Positions 1-9,459 of a DNA stretch of 64,000 nucleotides are shown in pieces. Position 1 is the first letter of the stretch, and each line of letters begins with the position of its first letter. Location: NCBI RefSeq assembly GCF_009711415.1, contig NZ_SMLZ01000105.1:60779-124778 (forward strand). The letters run 5' to 3'. The notes beneath the pieces were generated by a model. It ran no database searches, was not told the origin of the DNA, and saw only the letters and a list, made by a program, of their open reading frames with translations. Source of the DNA: Roseibium denhamense (GTDB taxonomy: Bacteria > Pseudomonadota > Alphaproteobacteria > Rhizobiales > Stappiaceae). The position numbers and the translations under genes were made by a program.

Positions 1-1
1 G

Positions 2-1690
2 CTGATGCGTGTCGCCGCGCTTATGGGCTACGACACGCTGAAGGCGTTCGAAGCGGTTTATATGACCCACCTCAAGAACGTCCAAAGCCACTATGCGGAC
101 CTGTTTGAAGATGAGCCGGGCCTGTCATCCGATCTCGGAAATCTGGTTTTTACCGGGGATGATCACGACCCGGACACTTTGGAAACCCTGGCAAGGCTCG
201 GGTTCAAACAGCCGGGCGATGCAGCAGCCATCGTCAAGTCCTGGCATTTCGGACGGTATCCATCCACCCGCTCCACCAAGGCACGGGAAATCCTGACCGA
301 AATGCACCCGGCTCTGATCGGCGCCCTGGCGGCGACTGACAATGCCGATGCAGCGCTTCGCGCATTTGATGCGTTCTTGGCCAAACTGCCTGCGGGTGTG
401 CAGCTGTTTTCGCTGTTGCGGTCGAACCCGCACCTCCTGACCTTGCTGGCAACGGCGATGGGGGCGGCACCGCGAATGGCCGATACGGTGTCGAAGCGCG
501 TGCATGTTCTTGATGCCGTTCTGGATCCGGCCTTTTTCGGGGCTATGCCGAGCGTGCGCGAGTTTCGCGTGGGCCTCGATCGCACGCTGTCGCAAGCCCG
601 GTTTTATGAAGAAGCCCTGGACCGGGCCCGCATCTTTACTCAGGAACAGCAGTTTCTTATTGGCCTGCGACTTATCTCCGATACGCTGTCCTCCGGCCGT
701 GTGGGCTATGCACTGGCCCGGCTGGCCGAAGTGGTGGTGGAACGGATCCTGTCCCAGGTCATCGCCCATGTCGGCGAAACCCATGGAGTGGTGCCCGGCG
801 GCAATGTTGCCGTGCTTGCCATGGGCAAACTGGGCGGCCGGGAAATGACAGCTGCCTCGGACCTCGATCTCATCCTGCTTTACGAAGCCCCAGAAGATGT
901 GAAACAATCCGATGGCCGCCGGCCCATGCCGGTCTCGCAATATTACACCCGCCTGACCCAGCGGCTTGTCACGGCCCTGTCCGCGCCGACCGCCGAGGGC
1001 ACTCTTTACGAGGTTGATTTCAGGCTGCGGCCCTCCGGAAATGCCGGGCCGCTTGCAACCAACCTGGATGGGTTTATCGCCTATCAGAAGAACGATGCAT
1101 GGACCTGGGAACATATGGCTTTGACGCGGGCGCGGGTGATTGCGGCCTCATCGCCGGAGTTTTCCGAGAAGATAAGGCACAGCATTTGCCATACCCTGAC
1201 GAGCCAGCGTGACCGGCCAGTGCTTGCCGACGATGTCCGGTCCATGCGGGCCAAAATCGAGAAAGAAAAGGGCACAAAGGACATCTGGGACCTGAAACAG
1301 GTGGCCGGCGGCCTGGTTGACATTGAATTCATTGCGCAGTTCCTGCTGCTCGCCAACGGGCGGGGGCATCCAGAGATCATTACCCAGGCAACGGACGATG
1401 CGCTTACGATCCTGCGCGAATCCGGTTTCCTGAGCGTTGGTGACGCGGAAGTTCTACTGGAGGCGCTGGGTCTGTATCAAAGGCTTACACAGGTCTTGCG
1501 CATGGCCCTTGACGGAAAGTTCGAGCCGCGGGACGCCCCGGGCGGGGTTCTCGATCTTCTGGTTCAGGCGTCCGGAAGTCCGACATTCAGCCGGCTGGAA
1601 GCCGATTTGGCTGACCGGCAGCGCCAGGTGCGGACCGTCTTTGAGCGGCTTGTCGGACCCGTTGAGACTGTCGATACCAGCAGAGATTGA
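2..1690 (+). CDS. glnE: Glutamine synthetase adenylyltransferase/deadenylylase, 3' part
   Basis: This is the C-terminal part (about 560 residues) of the bifunctional GlnE enzyme, which adds AMP to and removes AMP from glutamine synthetase under control of PII proteins. The reading frame is open to the left edge, so the ATG at position 5 is internal; full-length GlnE is usually about 950-1000 residues. The nucleotidyltransferase signature MGKLGGREMTAASDLDLIL lies near 820-878, followed by the adenylyltransferase helical region (LKQVAGGLVDIEF). This is the C-terminal, adenylylating half; the deadenylylating half lies outside the window. It converges with the histidine kinase gene, 6 bp away. 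Identification is firm. Confidence 0.95.
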   Translation: MMRVAALMGYDTLKAFEAVYMTHLKNVQSHYADLFEDEPGLSSDLGNLVFTGDDHDPDTLETLARLGFKQPGDAAAIVKSWHFGRYPSTRSTKAREILTEMHPALIGALAATDNADAALRAFDAFLAKLPAGVQLFSLLRSNPHLLTLLATAMGAAPRMADTVSKRVHVLDAVLDPAFFGAMPSVREFRVGLDRTLSQARFYEEALDRARIFTQEQQFLIGLRLISDTLSSGRVGYALARLAEVVVERILSQVIAHVGETHGVVPGGNVAVLAMGKLGGREMTAASDLDLILLYEAPEDVKQSDGRRPMPVSQYYTRLTQRLVTALSAPTAEGTLYEVDFRLRPSGNAGPLATNLDGFIAYQKNDAWTWEHMALTRARVIAASSPEFSEKIRHSICHTLTSQRDRPVLADDVRSMRAKIEKEKGTKDIWDLKQVAGGLVDIEFIAQFLLLANGRGHPEIITQATDDALTILRESGFLSVGDAEVLLEALGLYQRLTQVLRMALDGKFEPRDAPGGVLDLLVQASGSPTFSRLEADLADRQRQVRTVFERLVGPVETVDTSRD

Positions 1691-1696
1691 TGCAGA

Positions 1697-4033
1697 TCAC
1701 GCCGCCATCGGCAGTGTGAAGCTGACCGTCGTTCCTTTTTTCAGTTCCGACTGGATTGTCAGGCTGCCGCCGTGCAGTTCGACGAGCGAGCGGGCAATAG
1801 CCAGTCCCAGTCCTGATCCCTGGTGGGTTTTCGTGAACTGGTTCTCGACTTGAACGAAAGGCTGGGCAAGCCGTTCAATGTCGCGCTCGGAGATGCCGAT
1901 ACCGGTGTCGGTAACTTCAAAGCGCAACTTGTCACCCCGTGGGCGGGCCTTCAGGGTTACCGTGCCGTTGTCCGGCGTGAATTTGACGGCATTGGCCAGA
2001 AGGTTCAGGAGGATCTGCTTGAGCGCACGCTTGTCAGCGTGAATCATGAGATTGTCCGGCACATCGGCAGATACTGAGATGTTTTTCTCGGTCGCGGCGC
2101 CGGTGACGATCCGGCCCGCATCGGCGGCGGCTTCCGATGCGCTAAGGACTTCCGTTTCGATGGTCATCCGGCCAGCCTCGATCTTTGACATATCCAGGAT
2201 GTCATTGATCACGTTGAGGAGATACGTGCCGGAGGAATAGATGTCCTTGCAGTAGTCGGAATACCGGTCCTGCCCAAGCGGGCCGAACATTTCTTGGGTC
2301 ATGATGTCGGAGAAGCCGATAATCGCATTCAGCGGTGTTCTCAGCTCATGGGAAATGTTCGCCAGGAACTCCGACTTGGACTGGTTGGCAGCTTCCGCGC
2401 GGGTTTTTTCTTCCTGATACTTGTCTGCAAGGTCCACGAGCTGGCGGGCTTGAACTTCCAGCGTCTGGCGGGATTTTTGAAGGTCAGCCACAGTATTCTT
2501 GAGCCGTTTTTCCGACTCCATAAGCTTTTCTTCGTGCTTCTTCAGCGCGGTAATGTCCGTGCCGACGGAGACGAAGCCGCCGTCCTTTGTGCGGCGCTCT
2601 GAAATTTGGAGCCAGCGGCCATCTTCCAGCTGGGCCTCGTAGGAGCCTTCCGGCGAGCCGCCGCGCTGGGTCACGGTGAGCCGCTGGGGCGCAACTTCCG
2701 CATTGGATGCGGCTGCCATGACCGTCTGGTAGGGCGTGCCCGGCTTGATGACCGTATTCGGCAGGCTGTGCAGCGCCTGGTAATTGGAATTGCAGATGAT
2801 CAGTTCGTTCTTGGAATTCCAGAGAACAAAGGCTTCCGAAATCGTCTCGATGGCGTCGCGCAGCCGGAGATCCGCCATCCGGCTTTGTTCGGCCAGCTTA
2901 TGCTGCTCGGTGATGTCGATGCAGATCCCGATCAGGTGCGGCTCTGCGCGGCCCGGTTCCGACTGGATCTCGCCACGTGCGCGCAGCCAGACCCAGGACC
3001 CGTCAGCGTGACGCATCCGGAAGGTTTCATCGACCAGAGTTTCACCGCTTTCCAGAAGGTGCTCGGCAAGGCCGAGAAGGTCGATGTCATCGGGATGGGT
3101 GATGTCATCCACATCCGCAAAGCTGAGGATGTCATCCTTTGGCGTGCGCCCAAGCATTTCATACAGCGAAGAGGACCAGAACATGCGGCCGCGGGACAGG
3201 TCCCAGTCAAAGAGGCCGCAGCGGCCATGGGTGAGAGCGGTGTCGATCCGCGCTCGTGTGGCGGCATACATGTCATCGGCATTTTCCGCACGGGTTGCTT
3301 GGCTGAAGAACCCGTAGAGGACGGCCAGAAGCACGAGCGACGTGCCAACGAACAAGGTCACATTCGCGGAGAGATCTTCGCGCCAGCCCGCAAAGATCGC
3401 CTGTTCCGGCTGTAGAACGGCGACCATACCAAGCCGGCCGTCAAGATGGTGGACGGTTGCAAGAACACCGGTGTCTTCATCACCGTAGCCAAGGTCGACG
3501 GGAACGGACATCACGCCGGCGCGCGCGCCAAAGACAGTAAGGGGCTGTGAGGGGCCGAACAGTCCGGTGATCGGACGGTTTTCCAGGGCAGGGCGGGCTG
3601 GAGCGGTTGCGATGATCTCGCCGTTGTCGTCGGCAACCACAAAGATCCGCTCATTCAGGGTCGCCCCGGTGGGCAGGCTGTCCGCAAGAAGGCGCTTTAA
3701 GTTCGTCCGGTAGCCGACGTCGGGCAAGGACGCTTCTGAGCCATTCAGGTTCGTGGCGACCACAGTGGTCATCAGACTGAGGCGTTCGCGGGCCATGTCT
3801 TCGGTGATCTTGTAACCGGAGGCAAGATCACCTGCCCGAAAGAGCGCAAGAACCCCGATGAAGGTGATGGCAAGCACCGGGATTGCGCGGCGCCAGATGC
3901 TGTCGGTCTTGGCGAGGCCGGCAATAAACCGGGCAGCCATTGAGGTCAGCGGCACAGCTGGTCCAGTTGCTGTCTTTTCCGACTCCGGGTCGTCCCGCCG
4001 CGTGGTTGCGTCGCCAGTCAATGCTCGCGCCAT
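1697..4033 (-). CDS. Membrane PAS-domain sensor histidine kinase
   Basis: A 778-residue hybrid-free histidine kinase. One membrane segment near residues 46-66 and a second near 228-246 enclose a periplasmic sensor of about 160 residues. Two PAS domains follow (about 262-380 with its PAC motif, and about 395-500), then a coiled coil and a HisKA domain. The phospho-accepting His is near residue 562 in ISHELRTPLNAIIGF. The HATPase_c domain shows an N box (LLNLLANAVKF), DTGIGIS and GSGLGLAIARS. It autophosphorylates and passes phosphate to a response regulator that is not encoded nearby. It sits between glnE and pepN, an arrangement I recall from other Hyphomicrobiales. The signal sensed cannot be read from the sequence. 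Confidence 0.9.
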   Translation of the reverse strand: MARALTGDATTRRDDPESEKTATGPAVPLTSMAARFIAGLAKTDSIWRRAIPVLAITFIGVLALFRAGDLASGYKITEDMARERLSLMTTVVATNLNGSEASLPDVGYRTNLKRLLADSLPTGATLNERIFVVADDNGEIIATAPARPALENRPITGLFGPSQPLTVFGARAGVMSVPVDLGYGDEDTGVLATVHHLDGRLGMVAVLQPEQAIFAGWREDLSANVTLFVGTSLVLLAVLYGFFSQATRAENADDMYAATRARIDTALTHGRCGLFDWDLSRGRMFWSSSLYEMLGRTPKDDILSFADVDDITHPDDIDLLGLAEHLLESGETLVDETFRMRHADGSWVWLRARGEIQSEPGRAEPHLIGICIDITEQHKLAEQSRMADLRLRDAIETISEAFVLWNSKNELIICNSNYQALHSLPNTVIKPGTPYQTVMAAASNAEVAPQRLTVTQRGGSPEGSYEAQLEDGRWLQISERRTKDGGFVSVGTDITALKKHEEKLMESEKRLKNTVADLQKSRQTLEVQARQLVDLADKYQEEKTRAEAANQSKSEFLANISHELRTPLNAIIGFSDIMTQEMFGPLGQDRYSDYCKDIYSSGTYLLNVINDILDMSKIEAGRMTIETEVLSASEAAADAGRIVTGAATEKNISVSADVPDNLMIHADKRALKQILLNLLANAVKFTPDNGTVTLKARPRGDKLRFEVTDTGIGISERDIERLAQPFVQVENQFTKTHQGSGLGLAIARSLVELHGGSLTIQSELKKGTTVSFTLPMAA

Positions 4034-4191
4034 TGGAAGTGTGCCTCAAATTCCGCCGCATCGGGGCCGCCCCCCGAATCACTTCCATTTGAATCAAATG
4101 CCGATGATTTGTCCAGTACACGGTAAGAAGAAAATGGTTAACGGGCGCTGTGTTTTCACGGTGTTCCGTTAACGTTTTGCAGTGTTACGTA

Positions 4192-6834
4192 CTATTGCAG
4201 GGTCCTGTCCACGATATCGCGGCTGTCTCTTGACAGTTCTTCGCATGATGAAATCCGCAGGAGCGCAGATTCAGCAAGGGCAGAACGTTGTGGTTCCAGT
4301 GCGCGCCAGGACCGGAAACTGGTCAATAGCCGCGAGGCGACCTGCGGATTGCGCTTGTCGATGGCCAAAACTGATTCGGCAACCAGTTTGAATCCGGATC
4401 CGTCCACTCGGGCAAACTGCGTCGGGTTGCCGGACGCAAATGACTGGAGAAGCGCGCGCACCTTGTTTGGGTTGGATGGATCGTACAGCGGATGGTCCAT
4501 GAGGCGGGCAACAACTTGCGCCGCGTCCTTCAGCGGTGCGGTCGCCTGGGTCATGAACCATTTGTCCATCGCCAAAGAATTCGACTGATGCCGATCATGG
4601 AAGGCGGCAAGGGCTTCCGCTGCCCGGGGAAGGTTGCTGTGAACAAGCAGTGTGAGGGCGGCAAGGCGGTCGGTCATGTTGTTTGCAGTCTTGAACCTGT
4701 CGGCCACTAATGCGGATACCCCTGAAGCATCTGATACGGCAAAGTAGTGCAGCGCCCGGTTGGCGAGGGCGCGCTGCCCGGCCGGTTCCGCATCCGGAGA
4801 GTAGGCGCCCGCCGGTGATGCTTCGATGATTTGAAGCAATTGGCCGCTTAGGGCTTTTCCGGCGAGGCTGCGCAGGCTCTCGCGGGCGCTGCGGATGGCG
4901 TCCGGGTCGACGTCCTTGCCGATCTCCTGGGCGATGTCCGCTTCCCCCGGCAGGGTCAGCGCCTGAGCCTTGAGCGCTGCATCGAGCGAACCATCTGACA
5001 GGATTGACCGGAAGACATCGATAATGCCCTCGGACGGGGACACGGGCTGATGAGCGCGAATGGCACTTGTCAGCCGCACGAGGTCTTGCATGGCGAGGGT
5101 CTGAACCGCCTGCCACCGGTTGAATGGATCGCTGTCCTTTCGCGCAAGAAACAAAAGCTCGTCTTCCGACAGCTTCTGATTGAGGCGCACCGGAGCCGAG
5201 AATGCACGCTGCAGGGAGAGAACCGGCGGAACCGGAACGTTCTTGAACGTCACTGTCTGATGCTGCTGATCAAACAGGAGGACGTCGCCCGAAACAGTGG
5301 CCCCATCCACCGAGCCGGGTGTCAGATCTGTGCCATTGGGGTCAACCAGCCCGAAACGAAGCGGAATGACGTTCGCCCGTGTTGTTTTTTGACCCGGTAC
5401 AGGGGGGATTTCCTGGGTCAGCGACAGTGTGAAGGACTGGCGCGCGGGATCGTATTCGGTTTCCGCCGCCACCACCGGTGTTCCGGCCTGGTCGTACCAG
5501 AGCGAAAACTGGCCGAGATCCCTCCCTGAGCTGTCTTCAAAGCATTTCAAGAAGGCTTCGATGGTTGTGGCTTCGCCGTCGTGACGCTCGAAGTATAGAT
5601 CAAGCCCGGCCCGAAAGGCTTCGGGGCCAAGCATGGTCTTGAGCATGCGGACGACCTCCGCGCCCTTCTCATAGACCGTTGCCGTGTAGAAGTTGTTGAT
5701 CTCGTGATAGGTGCGCGGGCGGACCGGATGGGCCAAAGGGCCGGCATCTTCGGGAAACTGATGCGACTTCAAAAGCCTGACATCGGCAATGCGTTTCACC
5801 GCCCGGGACCGCATGTCGGATGAAAACTCCTGATCTCTGAAAACCGTCAGGCCTTCCTTGAGGCAAAGCTGGAACCAGTCCCGGCAGGTGATGCGGTTGC
5901 CCGTCCAGTTGTGGAAATACTCATGGGCAATGACCGCTTCGATATTGGCGTAGTCCTGGTCCGTCGCGGTTTCCGGATCCGCAAGAACGTATTTGTCATT
6001 GAAGATATTGAGGCCCTTGTTCTCCATGGCACCCATGTTGAAGTCGGACACGGCAACGATGTTGAAGACGCTGAGGTCATATTCCAGGCCGAAGGTCTCT
6101 TCGTCCCAGCGCATCGAGCGTTTGAGCGAATCCATTGCCCATCCGCACAGCCCCTCCTTGCCGTGCTCGACATAGATGTTCAGCTCGACAGACGTGCCAG
6201 ACCTGGTCGTGAAACGGTCCGGTACCTTGGCCAGGTCACCTGCCACAAGCGCAAACAGATAGGCCGGTTTGGGGTGGGGATCGTGCCAGACCGCAAAATG
6301 ACGGTCCGTCCCCTCAACCCGTCCGGTCTCTGCAAGGTTGCCGTTCGCCAAGAGCACCGGGCAGTTGTTCGCGAGGGCCTCCAGCCGTGTCGTGTAGACC
6401 GACAGGATATCCGGCCGGTCCAGGAAGTAGGTGATCCGCCGGAAACCCTCTGCTTCACATTGCGTGCAATAGGTCCCCGAAGACTGGTAAAGCCCCATCA
6501 ATTGGGTATTCGCAGACGGATTGATGACCGTCTCAACGATCAGTTCGAACGGCGCGGCGGGCGGTGCCTTGATCGTCAGCTTTTCGGGAGAGGCTTCATA
6601 GGCGGAACACTCGAGCGGGACACCATCGATTTGGACGCTGGTCAGGGAGAGGTCGTCACCGTCCAGCTCAAGCGGTGTTCCGTCCGGCGTGCCCGCGGTC
6701 CGGGCAAGGCTCATCCTTGTGCAAACGCGGGTCTCAGTAGGGTCGAGATTTATGTCCAGGAAAACCGTTTCGATGCGGTAACGGGGCAGTTGATAGTCTT
6801 CCAGCCGGATGGCGGGGGCCGTTTCAGAGCGCAA
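4192..6834 (-). CDS. pepN: Aminopeptidase N (M1 family)
   Basis: An 880-residue zinc metallo-aminopeptidase of the M1 family, the usual length of bacterial PepN. The substrate-binding GAMENKG motif starts near residue 268. The zinc site HEYFH is at residues 304-308, with the third ligand Glu in the downstream LKEGLTVFRDQEF motif, matching the HExxH-18-E spacing. The protein is cytoplasmic, has no signal peptide and is expected to trim N-terminal residues from peptides. The ORF begins MRSETAPAIRLEDYQLPRY, which resembles PepN N-termini, so the start is accepted. It is transcribed in the same direction as the histidine kinase, with a gap of about 160 bp, so it is probably an independent unit or loosely linked. 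Confidence 0.95.
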   Translation of the reverse strand: MRSETAPAIRLEDYQLPRYRIETVFLDINLDPTETRVCTRMSLARTAGTPDGTPLELDGDDLSLTSVQIDGVPLECSAYEASPEKLTIKAPPAAPFELIVETVINPSANTQLMGLYQSSGTYCTQCEAEGFRRITYFLDRPDILSVYTTRLEALANNCPVLLANGNLAETGRVEGTDRHFAVWHDPHPKPAYLFALVAGDLAKVPDRFTTRSGTSVELNIYVEHGKEGLCGWAMDSLKRSMRWDEETFGLEYDLSVFNIVAVSDFNMGAMENKGLNIFNDKYVLADPETATDQDYANIEAVIAHEYFHNWTGNRITCRDWFQLCLKEGLTVFRDQEFSSDMRSRAVKRIADVRLLKSHQFPEDAGPLAHPVRPRTYHEINNFYTATVYEKGAEVVRMLKTMLGPEAFRAGLDLYFERHDGEATTIEAFLKCFEDSSGRDLGQFSLWYDQAGTPVVAAETEYDPARQSFTLSLTQEIPPVPGQKTTRANVIPLRFGLVDPNGTDLTPGSVDGATVSGDVLLFDQQHQTVTFKNVPVPPVLSLQRAFSAPVRLNQKLSEDELLFLARKDSDPFNRWQAVQTLAMQDLVRLTSAIRAHQPVSPSEGIIDVFRSILSDGSLDAALKAQALTLPGEADIAQEIGKDVDPDAIRSARESLRSLAGKALSGQLLQIIEASPAGAYSPDAEPAGQRALANRALHYFAVSDASGVSALVADRFKTANNMTDRLAALTLLVHSNLPRAAEALAAFHDRHQSNSLAMDKWFMTQATAPLKDAAQVVARLMDHPLYDPSNPNKVRALLQSFASGNPTQFARVDGSGFKLVAESVLAIDKRNPQVASRLLTSFRSWRALEPQRSALAESALLRISSCEELSRDSRDIVDRTLQ

Positions 6835-7071
6835 CGCGGTCTCCTTGGTAGTCTGCGAAAATCATGGATCAAGCGGGATAGGATAATCGCTCAATCGGAC
6901 ATTCAGATCTGGCAAATGCGGCGCAACCATGATCCCGGGCATCGCAATTGTCCAGCCACGATCTCCCTGCAGCCTCTGTCCGGCTGTTAACAATTTTTAA
7001 GCGCCGCGGCGTTGCGATCCGTGCAACCATCGTCAAGGTCTTCTACCAGGTTTTGAAACATGAGGATTGGC

Positions 7072-8067
7072 ATGGCGGACAAGGTCAAGAGCACACAAAG
7101 CCAGACTGTGATCGATTACAAAACCAAGCACGTCTATTTCTATCTGCCAAAACTGCCGGAAAACGAAGGCGAGGTTCCGGATAACATCGATCTTGGCGCG
7201 GTTCTGCGGCTTGGCGGATATTCCGATATGGAGCAGCGGGCTCATCAGGTGCCGGACGAGCAGCTTCACTATTATCCTCAAAAGCATATCGAAGACGAAG
7301 GCGGCAGCTCCAGCAAGAACATCTTCAAAAGGGCTTCGGGGGCTGACGGCGAGACAAGCCACGGTATCCTGATGGCCTGTGATGGCCGCTTCCTGGTGAA
7401 GGCGGGCGAGAAAATGTACATGGAAACCGGCGACCACCACCTGCAGGTCAATGGTGATTACGAACACAACGCAACAGGTACAATAAAGGTGCATTCCGGC
7501 GGCACGTATGATGTGTCGAGCGCCGAGGGGCAGTCGATCACCCTGAATGCGGGGGATCAGACCGGCGACATGCTCTTTCAGGCAAACAACAAGAGCGAAT
7601 CCTTGTCGGGTAATTCCTCCAGCAGTGTCCTTGGCAGCGAGGATTCCAAGACCAGCGGGAACAGCACGAAGATCATCGGCGGCATGTCCTGGGCGCACAC
7701 GCAGAAGGTGGCCGTATCGGCCTTCGCGGCAGGTCAGGTGACCCTGTCATCCTGGGGTTTCCAGAGCTTTGGCTATTTGATCAAGCTCTATCCGGTGGGT
7801 GACATGATCATCGCCGGAACCCGCATCCAGGCGGTTGGGGCGGCCTTTACACGGCACCAGGCGAGTTTCGGCTATGCGGCGTTGTCGGCAGAAAGCCGGC
7901 AGCTCAAGCTCCGCGATGATCTGACCAGCCTCGATGGCATCGGCATCAAGATCCAGAATACCGATATCGGAGCTTCGGACAACGCCATTCACTTTGCCGC
8001 CCAGCAGGTCGAAATGAACAGCGGGGAGGTCGAGGCGAACACCAAGGGTGTGATCGTTTTTGTCTGA
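7072..8067 (+). CDS. Hypothetical protein with spike-like repeats, paralogue of the 8090-9082 gene
   Basis: A 331-residue protein of no family I can name. The ATG at 7072 is preferred over 7060 because GAGG lies 6 bases upstream. The N-terminal 120 residues are clearly homologous to the convergent neighbour: KHVYFYLPKLPENEGEVPDN here, KHFYFYLPRLSENEEDVPDN there. Both then have an HYYP(Q/E)KHIEDEGG stretch and a HGIL(M/L)ACDGR stretch. The middle part repeats short beta-forming units such as FLVKAGEKMYMETGD and SITLNAGD. These recall the beta-prism tails of VgrG or phage spike proteins, although no other spike domain is present. There is no signal peptide. The last third is not shared with the neighbour. 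A structural or effector-like role is speculative. Confidence 0.75.
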   Translation: MADKVKSTQSQTVIDYKTKHVYFYLPKLPENEGEVPDNIDLGAVLRLGGYSDMEQRAHQVPDEQLHYYPQKHIEDEGGSSSKNIFKRASGADGETSHGILMACDGRFLVKAGEKMYMETGDHHLQVNGDYEHNATGTIKVHSGGTYDVSSAEGQSITLNAGDQTGDMLFQANNKSESLSGNSSSSVLGSEDSKTSGNSTKIIGGMSWAHTQKVAVSAFAAGQVTLSSWGFQSFGYLIKLYPVGDMIIAGTRIQAVGAAFTRHQASFGYAALSAESRQLKLRDDLTSLDGIGIKIQNTDIGASDNAIHFAAQQVEMNSGEVEANTKGVIVFV

Positions 8068-8089
8068 TACCCGGCCGCCCGGCCGCCAA

Positions 8090-9082
8090 TTACAAGTTTG
8101 CGATGATCCCGGACATGGCCACCATCGCATTGGTGGTCGACAACCGCAGTTCTCCCAGGTCGGTTTTGAGCCCCTGGGTCGCCGCTTCAAGTTCTCCTGC
8201 GCGGGTCTTGAGCGGATTGACCTCCACCTGAACGTCTGAAATGCGTGAGCTCAAGGCGTGCATTTGGGTTTCAAGCTCTGTCATTTCGGCTTTGGTCGCG
8301 GGCGAGACCAGTTTCATCTCCGCGATGTCGAACTCGAATTTCTTGAAAGACATTTCCAGGGTGGTGATGGAGATGTTGACGAAAAGGTTCATTTCAAGCG
8401 CAGCATTCAATGAGATCGCGGCAACGGCGGCCAGGTTCATCTCCAGGCAGCCGCCGGTGACCATCTCGACTTTCCCGCCGGCAAAGAATTCATAGCGGTT
8501 GGCATGCACGACCTCATAGGAGTTCTCCGTGATGAGCTCGTAGGAATGCCCCATGATTTTCGTTTGCTGTTCCTTGCCCTGAATATAGATGGTGCCGGTC
8601 TCGTTCCCCGCGTCCAGCGTGATGGACTGGTTGGTGCCGGATTCTATCTTGACGCTTCCCTCCGCGGCGACGTCGACATTGCCGCTGACTTCCAGTTCAT
8701 AATTTCCCTCCACGTCGATGTTTTGATCGGCGGTCTGCAGGTAATACTTCTCTCCCGCCTTCAAAAGAATCCGGCCATCGCAGGCCAACAGAATGCCGTG
8801 ACTGGTGGATGGTGAGGAGCCTGCCGCATGCTGAAAAATATTGTCCGACCCCAGGCCGCCTTCATCCTCGATATGTTTTTCCGGGTAATAGTGTTCCGCA
8901 TCCTCTTCCACATCACCGGCCTGCTCTTCCAGTTCGCAATAACCGCCAAGCCGGAAAATTGCGCCCAGATCAATATTGTCCGGAACATCTTCTTCATTTT
9001 CCGAAAGACGTGGAAGGTAGAAGTAAAAGTGCTTGGTGTCGTAGCTGACTTGTGATTGCGAAGTGGTGTCGGTATCGGACAT
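8090..9082 (-). CDS. Hypothetical protein with spike-like repeats and C-terminal helices, paralogue of 7072-8067
   Basis: A 330-residue acidic protein convergent with its paralogue, with stop codons 22 bp apart. The first 120 residues match the paralogue closely. The middle repeats beta-strand units of the type KAGEKYYLQT, NYELEVSGNVDV and SITLDAGNETGTIYIQG, resembling the DUF2345-like needle of VgrG proteins. A Met/Leu-rich stretch near 205-245 and a predicted coiled coil (about 255-325) replace the C-terminus of the paralogue. No signal peptide or catalytic motif is visible. The tail-to-tail pair looks like an inverted duplication whose C-termini then diverged. Function unknown. Confidence 0.75.
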   Translation of the reverse strand: MSDTDTTSQSQVSYDTKHFYFYLPRLSENEEDVPDNIDLGAIFRLGGYCELEEQAGDVEEDAEHYYPEKHIEDEGGLGSDNIFQHAAGSSPSTSHGILLACDGRILLKAGEKYYLQTADQNIDVEGNYELEVSGNVDVAAEGSVKIESGTNQSITLDAGNETGTIYIQGKEQQTKIMGHSYELITENSYEVVHANRYEFFAGGKVEMVTGGCLEMNLAAVAAISLNAALEMNLFVNISITTLEMSFKKFEFDIAEMKLVSPATKAEMTELETQMHALSSRISDVQVEVNPLKTRAGELEAATQGLKTDLGELRLSTTNAMVAMSGIIANL

Positions 9083-9459
9083 AGGCCCCCCAAGAGCAAA
9101 TGCTTAAAAACGAGCGCGGAGCCGCGCTTTTTTGAGCCGGATCGTGAAACTCTGCCGCAAGCAGGCGCAGTCTTCCGGAACGGGCGGTGTATACCGCACG
9201 CAATCACGTTACGTCAGATGTCGTTGCACTTGAAGCTGGTTGAAACCACAAGGGCATCAGGGTTGTGTGGTGTCGTCCCAAAGATCAGTGCTGACAAAGC
9301 GGATTTGATTTACCGCCCAGGCCTGATCGACTATCAACGGGCCGGGGATCTTCAGGCATTTCCCCCAATACGCCTTATGCTCTAGAGAAAAGCGTTTTTG
9401 ACCTTCCGGACCGGTGCGTTTATTCAGGCACCCGAATTTGGCAACAAGGGTTTGTATTT
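9083..9459. other. Intergenic region carrying one dispersed repeat copy
   Basis: No convincing gene lies in this 377-base gap between the divergently arranged spike-like gene and the methyltransferase. It contains one copy of the roughly 105-bp dispersed repeat (9282-9385). The left part, next to 9082, should hold the promoter of the minus-strand gene, but no clear -35/-10 pair was recognised. Confidence 0.6.
9282..9385 (+). repeat. Dispersed intergenic repeat of about 105 bp, copy 1
   Basis: Aligns by eye over its whole length with 21897-21999 (same orientation) and with the reverse complement of 26401-26503. Shared blocks are AGATCAGTG, GATTTACCGCCC, CCTGATCGA and a closing ATGCTCT. This copy is the most diverged at its right end, where the gagcatc arm has decayed to GGATCTTC. 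No ORF is conserved within it. Confidence 0.7.

Noticed and set aside
125..1114. A 329-residue open frame antisense to glnE
   Set aside because: It lies wholly inside the conserved glnE coding region and has no family features; such long antisense frames are common in GC-rich genes.
2606..3415. A 269-residue frame antisense to the histidine kinase
   Set aside because: It is a shadow of the PAS domains; the amino-acid content is not protein-like.
5911..6990. A 359-residue frame antisense to pepN
   Set aside because: The M1 peptidase motifs on the other strand are unmistakable, and this frame has no recognisable domain.
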